Made by a program: the position numbers and the translations under genes
The notes under the pieces: generated by a model
What the model was told of the DNA's origin: nothing
What the model saw: only the letters and a program-made list of their open reading frames with translations
Databases searched by the model: none
In this document: piece by piece, positions 5,006 to 9,094 of the stretch
How positions within the stretch are numbered: the stretch's first letter is position 1
Layout: each line of letters starts with the position of its first letter
NCBI GenBank assembly: GCA_937899935.1
Contig: CALCOW010000434.1
Span: 1 to 9,094, forward strand
DNA length: 9,094 bases
Source: an uncultured Phycisphaerae bacterium
GTDB lineage: Bacteria; Planctomycetota; Phycisphaerae; Phycisphaerales; SM1A02
Reading direction: 5' to 3'

Positions 5006-6517
5006 GTGAGCGTAGGGTCATCAATCATCTTGGCTGGCATCCTTGGCAGCACTCTGGTGGCTTTGCCAGGACGTTCGTTTGAAAGCGGTCCAAGGCTGCC
5101 AGTGCAATCAGTCTATGAGCTTGATCAGCCACGTCTGATCACCGCGCCTCTGGGGGTGATCTTAGTTGGTGATGGCGCAGGCCATGGTGAGCGACTGTCG
5201 CCGGTCGACGGTCAGGGTGATGGTGGCATCGATTTTCAAGGCTTGGGTTTGGTTGCTGCCAACGAAGATGATTTGCGATCGCTGTTGGCAGAACACCGTC
5301 AAGTCTTTCGTCAGTCGCTGGCTGAACTCAACCAAGAACTTGGTCAGATCATGCCACCTCCGATGACTTCCCAGGACCCACGTCTTAAAGCGGTGGCAGA
5401 ACTGATGCTTGAGCTTGATGAACAACGTCTGGCCATCAAAGAAGCCCGCCGTTTCGTCGCAGAACATGCAGATGATGAAGTGGCGCGTGAGTTGCTTGAG
5501 CAGCTTCAAGATGAACGTAATGACATTCAAGCCCAACTGGCTGAGGCGAAGTTAGCCATTGTCCAGCGTGTCGAGCTGGAGCAGGCGGCCCAAGAGCAAC
5601 TTGAGCTTCTTCGCCAATGGGATCTTCGTCGCATCGCTTTAGAGGCTGCTGCGGCCCAGAGTGTAGAGGCCTGGGCAGAGTCGCAAGGTTTTCCTGATGG
5701 AGGTGAACTCGTTGACGGTTTGCGCCGTCAGAAGTGGATCGGCTTAAGCTCACTGAGTGGAGAAGGTATTGATCTTTCCTCGCTGGTGGCAGGCTTAGAG
5801 CTTGGCAGAGCAGCTCGTGATGTCGTTGCTCAAGAGTTACTGGGATATGAGCAGGCGCTTCATGCCGCGTTGGTGCAGAGAGAATTAGTCATCAGTCAGA
5901 CCCAACACGACCTTCGGCAGGCCAGGTTTGATGGCGAGTGGTCGAAAGTGGCGGCTCTTGAGCGAGAGCGTTTGGTGGCCGCCCTAGCGGTGCGGGGGGT
6001 CAATGATGTTTGGTTGGCGCGATTGGTGGAACTTGTGGAAGCAGTCAATCCAGCCAATGCGGCAACACTCCAAAGTGAGGGGCTGCGGGCGGCGTACCCC
6101 CGTGTGTTTGCGCCAAGCCGTGATCAACAAAGGATTGCCAGGGCGATGTCAGTGAAGGAATTGACGCCGATTGCCCGGACGCAAGCAATGGCAGCACAGG
6201 CAGCTTTGCAAGAGCAACTCGAACCGGTGTATCTCAGTCTGGTGGAAGCGGTCCGTGCTTATGAACCACTGCGGTCACTGGCCGATGTTTCACCTGAATC
6301 AGATGAAGGGTCACTGACTGCAGATGTCGCCCTTGCTGGGGCGCGGCTGCGGGCGTTGCTGGCTGAACAGCAGCGACTCGAAGACGAGGCAATGGATGTC
6401 TTTCGTCAATATGTGTTTGATTCAGATCAGGTCGAAATGGATCGTCTTGATCGGGCTATTGATCCCACCATGCAGCAAGAATGGGACATCACTGACTCTG
6501 TATCTGAGTCACCTTAG
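5006..6517 (+). CDS. Exported helical (coiled-coil) protein of unknown function, 503 residues
   Basis: I do not recognise this family. The N-terminus has a hydrophobic stretch (residues 6-21) followed by PGRSFESG, which looks like a signal peptide or a single membrane anchor, although the n-region has no Lys or Arg. Residues 36-85 are Gly/Asp-rich and likely extended. From about 88 onward the protein is predicted almost entirely helical, rich in Glu, Gln, Leu, Arg and Ala. Coiled-coil-like segments lie near 88-115, 126-222, 265-330 and 375-470. There are no cysteines. The likely location is periplasmic or envelope-associated. The GTG start is supported by GGAGGG 9 bases upstream. It is divergent from the YpdA-like gene, and its 3' end overlaps the convergent rlmN-like gene by 29 bases. 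It could be a structural, scaffold or regulatory coiled-coil protein; nothing in it identifies an enzyme. Confidence 0.8.
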   Translation: MSVGSSIILAGILGSTLVALPGRSFESGPRLPVQSVYELDQPRLITAPLGVILVGDGAGHGERLSPVDGQGDGGIDFQGLGLVAANEDDLRSLLAEHRQVFRQSLAELNQELGQIMPPPMTSQDPRLKAVAELMLELDEQRLAIKEARRFVAEHADDEVARELLEQLQDERNDIQAQLAEAKLAIVQRVELEQAAQEQLELLRQWDLRRIALEAAAAQSVEAWAESQGFPDGGELVDGLRRQKWIGLSSLSGEGIDLSSLVAGLELGRAARDVVAQELLGYEQALHAALVQRELVISQTQHDLRQARFDGEWSKVAALERERLVAALAVRGVNDVWLARLVELVEAVNPANAATLQSEGLRAAYPRVFAPSRDQQRIARAMSVKELTPIARTQAMAAQAALQEQLEPVYLSLVEAVRAYEPLRSLADVSPESDEGSLTADVALAGARLRALLAEQQRLEDEAMDVFRQYVFDSDQVEMDRLDRAIDPTMQQEWDITDSVSESP

Positions 6518-7544
6518 TGGGTTGCTTGCCGAGTTGGCCGCAGGCAGCCATCAGTCGGCGGCCGCGGTGGCGCCTGACAAAGACCTTGTTGCCTTGTTCG
6601 CCAAGCCAGCGGGCAAATTGAGAGGCGGCTTGATCGGAGCACGCCGGCCAAGGTGAATTGCGGCGTGGGTTATATGGAATAACGTTGACCGTCGTGCGTG
6701 GCAGATCACTGATATAAGCGGCCACTTCTTGAGCGTGTTCTTTTTGGTCATTGACATTAGGAATGACCACATATTCGATCAGCAGACGCCGGCGCCTGAC
6801 GAGCCAATTCTGCATGGCCTGGTGCAAAGAAGCCATATTGTTGGCTTTGTTCAAGGGCATGATTTGACTGCGGATCATGTCGTTGGGTGCATTCAGAGAT
6901 ACCGCCAGTCCCAAGCGGCCCATGCCGGAGGTGTTTGCGAGTTGGGTGTACCGTGCCATGCCTTTGATGTGGCCGACGGTTGAGACGGTGATACGTGATG
7001 GCGCGATGCAAGGTCCATTGCGATCGATCAGTATTTCAATCGCCTTCTGGACATGATCGAAGTTGTCCATGGGTTCGCCCATGCCCATGAACACAATATT
7101 GGTAATAGTCGCTCCAATTTCGTGGGTCGCGGTGTACCACTGTGCGATGATCTCCTCTGGTAGACAGTGGCGCAACCGGCCCATCTGGGCCGTTTCACAA
7201 AAGGTGCAACCCATTGCGCAGCCGATCTGACTTGAGACGCACAGGGGGCACCGCTGGCGGCCGCTGCGAGACTCGATGGGTAAAACAACGCTTTCCAATT
7301 CGAGTCCATCGTTGGCTTGCAATATAAATTTCGTGGCCTGTCCGTCAGCGACTGAGCGGGCCACTGCCAAGATGCCCGTGGGGGTCATCTCGTTTGAGAC
7401 GCTTCCCTGGCGGAAGAGTTCTCGATATTGGCAAAGCGCTTTGGTCTTGGCGACCCCGCGGGCTTGAGCGCTCGCGACAAAGTCGTCGCTGGTCAGGCCC
7501 AAGATTGGGGCCATCCGCAGAGGTGGTTGGGTGGCCAGTAGCAT
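6489..7544 (-). CDS. rlmN: RlmN/Cfr-family radical-SAM 23S rRNA (adenine-C2) methyltransferase
   Basis: RlmN methylates C2 of adenosine 2503 in 23S rRNA (and A37 of some tRNAs) using a [4Fe-4S] cluster, two SAM molecules and a protein methyl-cysteine. Numbered from the ATG at 7544 (351 residues), the cluster motif CAMGCTFC gives C109, C113 and C116. C102 lies 7 residues upstream, as Cys118 does relative to Cys125 in E. coli RlmN, and C335 in AACGQL matches the methyl-carrying Cys355. GMGEP (154-158), SLNAPND (216-222), NVND (263-266) and VIPYNP (288-293) complete the family signature. Unusual features are CET in place of the common CAT after the cluster motif, Asn in SLNAPND where His is common, and RGRRLMAACG in place of the usual G-D-I-type lead-in. 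A GTG at 7550 or an ATG at 7514 are alternative starts; none has a good Shine-Dalgarno. A Cfr-like C8 specificity is not excluded, but RlmN is more likely. Confidence 0.87.
   Translation of the reverse strand: MLLATQPPLRMAPILGLTSDDFVASAQARGVAKTKALCQYRELFRQGSVSNEMTPTGILAVARSVADGQATKFILQANDGLELESVVLPIESRSGRQRCPLCVSSQIGCAMGCTFCETAQMGRLRHCLPEEIIAQWYTATHEIGATITNIVFMGMGEPMDNFDHVQKAIEILIDRNGPCIAPSRITVSTVGHIKGMARYTQLANTSGMGRLGLAVSLNAPNDMIRSQIMPLNKANNMASLHQAMQNWLVRRRRLLIEYVVIPNVNDQKEHAQEVAAYISDLPRTTVNVIPYNPRRNSPWPACSDQAASQFARWLGEQGNKVFVRRHRGRRLMAACGQLGKQPTKVTQIQSQ
6493..6511. terminator. Small hairpin in the overlap of two convergent genes
   Basis: TGACTC (6493-6498) and GAGTCA (6506-6511) form a perfect 6-bp stem with a 7-base loop, inside the 29 bases shared by the ends of the 503-residue gene and the rlmN-like gene. 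A symmetrical hairpin here could end transcription or protect 3' ends in both directions. There is no T-run, so this is tentative. Confidence 0.3.
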
Positions 7545-7645
7545 TAACACATGCTAGCAGTCGGCCGGCAAGGAATCGTGAACATATCCTGAATGAATAT
7601 TTCTTCTGCTCGTTTTGGGTTGTTCTGCGGATCCGCTGCTTTCGC

Positions 7646-7651
7646 TACAAT
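7646..7651 (+). promoter_or_regulatory. Possible -10 box (TACAAT) upstream of the threonine dehydrogenase gene
   Basis: TACAAT matches five of six bases of the TATAAT consensus and lies 25 bases before the ATG at 7677, which would give a short leader. The -35 is poor: TTCTGC at 7623-7628 with 17-base spacing or TTGTTC at 7620-7625 with 20. If real, it rules out the earlier in-frame ATG at 7593 as the start. Confidence 0.35.
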
Positions 7652-7666
7652 AGCGGCAATGGAATT

Positions 7667-7671
7667 GGAAG
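7667..7671 (+). promoter_or_regulatory. Shine-Dalgarno GGAAG selecting the ATG at 7677
   Basis: GGAAG lies 5 bases before the ATG at 7677. The alternatives at 7593 and 7659 have no comparable site, and the nucleotide-binding motif then begins at residue 19, as expected for the family. Confidence 0.5.
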
Positions 7672-7676
7672 CAGTC

Positions 7677-8726
7677 ATGGACTTAACATCTCGTGATCGA
7701 TTTAAGCGGCCAGAGCAGGTACTAATCACCGGTGCCGGTGGTGAGGTGGGGCATGGCCTACTGCACGCGTTTGTCGACTCTGGAGCGGGCCAGGTCAGCA
7801 CGCTAGACCTTGCCGAGTTGCCGGCAACGCACGCTCCATTAGTCTCAAATAGTTATCTTGGCGATATTCGTGACGAGTCACTGGTTGCTGAAATTTTTGG
7901 TCGCAATGATATCGATGAGGTCTACCACCTAGCGGCGCTTCTGAGTAGTGCCGCCGAACATGCGCCGGCCGTTGCCTATGACGTCAATGTCACTGGCAGT
8001 GTCGGAATGATTCGGCAAGCCACACAGGCAGCAGAAGAGCGTGGCAGGCCGATTCTGTTTTTCTTTCCAAGCTCGATCGCGGTCTATGGTTTTTCTGATC
8101 ATGGACACAAAATAGAGTCTGGTGCAGTTGATGAGCGAGTCTTCCACCACCCGCGCACGATGTATGGTTGTAATAAGCTTGCGGTCGAGAACATTGGCCG
8201 CTACTACGCGTTGTATCATCGGCGACAAGGCAAAAAGTCGGCAGAGTTCTCAGGGATCGATTTCCGATGCCTGCGTTTTCCAGGGTTGATTAGTGCGGTC
8301 ACACAGCCAACCGGCGGCACTAGTGACTTTGTACCTGAGATGTTGCATGCAGCGATTCGTGGTGAGCCGTATGAGTGCTTTGTTCGCCCAGATACCCGTA
8401 TTCCATTTATGACCATGCCTGATGCCATTGAAGCAACCCTTCAATATACCGGGGCGCCAGTCGAGCAGTTGACGAAGTCTTGTTACAACGTTGCGGCGTT
8501 TAGTCCATCGGCTGAAGAATGTGCTGAGTTGGTTCGACATCATTATCCGAGCGCGAAGATCACGTTCAATGTGACACCAGAGCGTCAGGCGATTGTGGAT
8601 TCCTGGCCCGCAAAAGTTGACTGCTCGGCAGCAGAGCGTGATTGGGGGTTTTCTCCAAAGCATGATTTGGAGAAAACCTTTACCGAGTACATCATCCCTT
8701 ATTTTGAATCTCAGTCAGGGGCATGA
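7677..8726 (+). CDS. tdh: NAD-dependent L-threonine 3-dehydrogenase, SDR (epimerase-like) type
   Basis: The enzyme oxidises L-threonine to 2-amino-3-ketobutyrate with NAD+ in the cytosol. This is the short-chain type related to UDP-galactose 4-epimerase, not the zinc-dependent type of E. coli. From the ATG at 7677 it has 349 residues. It shows the Rossmann motif TGAGGEVG (18-25), the acidic residue of TLDL (42-45), HLAALLS (84-90), PSSIAVYG (131-138), the catalytic YxxxK with Y163 and K167, RFPGLIS (200-206), GTSDF (214-218) and RIPFMTMPDAIEAT (241-254). The C-terminal PERQAIVDSWPAKVD and DWGFSP segments are characteristic of this enzyme group as opposed to sugar epimerases. The neighbour, 1 base downstream, is glycine C-acetyltransferase, which uses its product; this strongly supports the assignment. 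In-frame starts at 7593 and 7659 would add 28 or 6 residues without a ribosome-binding site. Confidence 0.93.
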   Translation: MDLTSRDRFKRPEQVLITGAGGEVGHGLLHAFVDSGAGQVSTLDLAELPATHAPLVSNSYLGDIRDESLVAEIFGRNDIDEVYHLAALLSSAAEHAPAVAYDVNVTGSVGMIRQATQAAEERGRPILFFFPSSIAVYGFSDHGHKIESGAVDERVFHHPRTMYGCNKLAVENIGRYYALYHRRQGKKSAEFSGIDFRCLRFPGLISAVTQPTGGTSDFVPEMLHAAIRGEPYECFVRPDTRIPFMTMPDAIEATLQYTGAPVEQLTKSCYNVAAFSPSAEECAELVRHHYPSAKITFNVTPERQAIVDSWPAKVDCSAAERDWGFSPKHDLEKTFTEYIIPYFESQSGA

Positions 8727-8727
8727 C

Positions 8728-9094
8728 ATGAGTGCAACAGGCTTAAGCGGCTCTGAATTATTTGACGAGCGTAGCGCCAAAACACTTGGGCATCTGGAAT
8801 CAACCGGTCAACTCAAAAAGTTGCAGACCATCCGAGGCCCAATGGATGCATCCATTGACTTGGAGGGCTATGGAAAGGTCGATTGCTTTTGTTCTAACAA
8901 CTACCTTGGCCTCGCGAATCATCCGGATGTTGTTGCGGCTGGCGTGGAAGGTCTTCAAAGGTATGGGGCTGGCACTGCATCAGTACGATTTATCTGTGGC
9001 ACCTTTGAACCGCATCACATCCTAGAGCGGCGCATTGCCGAGTTTCTTGGGAAGGAAGCCGCGTATAGCTTTGTCTCTTGCTGGACCGCGACGG
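8728..9094 (+). CDS. kbl: Glycine C-acetyltransferase (2-amino-3-ketobutyrate CoA ligase), 3'-truncated by window end
   Basis: Kbl is a PLP-dependent enzyme of the alpha-oxoamine synthase family that splits 2-amino-3-ketobutyrate with CoA into glycine and acetyl-CoA. Only the first 122 residues are in the window, and the frame is open to the last base. The N-terminal family pattern is clear: QLKKLQTIRGPMD (28-40), FCSNNYLGLANHP (54-66), RYGAGTASVRFICGT (78-92), LERRIAEFLGKE (99-110) and FVSCWTAT (115-122), where most Kbl proteins have SCFDAN. The PLP lysine lies beyond the window. An AGGGG at 8717-8721, inside the end of the dehydrogenase gene, is 6 bases before the ATG, and the gap between genes is 1 base. 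This is a tightly coupled threonine-degradation operon. Other alpha-oxoamine synthases (BioF, serine palmitoyltransferase) share some motifs, but the SVRFICGT block and the neighbour favour Kbl. Confidence 0.92.
   Translation, partial: MSATGLSGSELFDERSAKTLGHLESTGQLKKLQTIRGPMDASIDLEGYGKVDCFCSNNYLGLANHPDVVAAGVEGLQRYGAGTASVRFICGTFEPHHILERRIAEFLGKEAAYSFVSCWTAT

Noticed and set aside
5162..5536. 124-residue minus-strand frame inside the 503-residue gene
   Set aside because: The plus-strand frame is far longer and has a strong ribosome-binding site and coherent helical composition.
7593..7676. Upstream ATG extension of the threonine dehydrogenase, resembling a short hydrophobic leader
   Set aside because: The extra residues do not belong to this cytosolic family, no Shine-Dalgarno precedes 7593, and a candidate -10 box lies within the extension.
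8250..8663. 137-residue minus-strand frame opposite the threonine dehydrogenase
   Set aside because: Antisense to a gene with a complete set of family motifs.

Overview
The window looks like an ordinary chromosomal stretch from a free-living bacterium of moderate G+C content. Several genes are most reminiscent of planctomycete or Phycisphaerae-type genomes: the isolated housekeeping genes that alternate in strand, a large exported helical protein of no recognisable family, and small hypothetical genes. The sequence contains no taxonomic marker such as rRNA, so this assignment is an inference with low confidence. I see no tRNA, CRISPR array, insertion sequence, integrase or phage gene.

Layout. 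Bases 3-1621 (+) hold a 5'-truncated SurA-like periplasmic chaperone/peptidyl-prolyl isomerase, followed 5 bases later by a YraN-family nuclease-fold protein. Bases 1622-1854 are non-coding and carry several small inverted repeats. Bases 1855-2379 (+) hold two small unrecognised genes in the same frame, separated only by a stop codon and one sense codon. Bases 2453-3349 (-) encode a stand-alone dTDP-4-dehydrorhamnose reductase. Bases 3462-3932 (+) encode a Bcp/AhpE-like peroxiredoxin. It converges, with 2 bases between stop codons, on a YpdA-type flavoprotein disulfide reductase (3935-4963, -). Back-to-back with that reductase is a 503-residue exported helical protein of unknown function (5006-6517, +). 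Its 3' end overlaps the convergent RlmN/Cfr-family radical-SAM rRNA methyltransferase (6489-7544, -) by 29 bases. The window closes with a threonine-degradation operon: an SDR-type L-threonine 3-dehydrogenase (7677-8726, +) and the start of glycine C-acetyltransferase Kbl (8728 to the window end, +).

How the genes work together. The clearest functional unit is Tdh-Kbl, which converts threonine through 2-amino-3-ketobutyrate to glycine and acetyl-CoA. The peroxiredoxin and the YpdA-like reductase make a plausible thiol-redox neighbourhood, although they are on opposite strands and not in one operon. The most interesting details are these. The YpdA homologue has Ile where the family's functional Cys (Cys14 in S. 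aureus) is expected. The two small hypothetical genes share a frame across a TGA. The 503-residue exported protein is unrecognised. The RlmN-like enzyme keeps all five key cysteines but has unusual flanking residues. I did not find convincing evidence for a wholly new multi-gene system.
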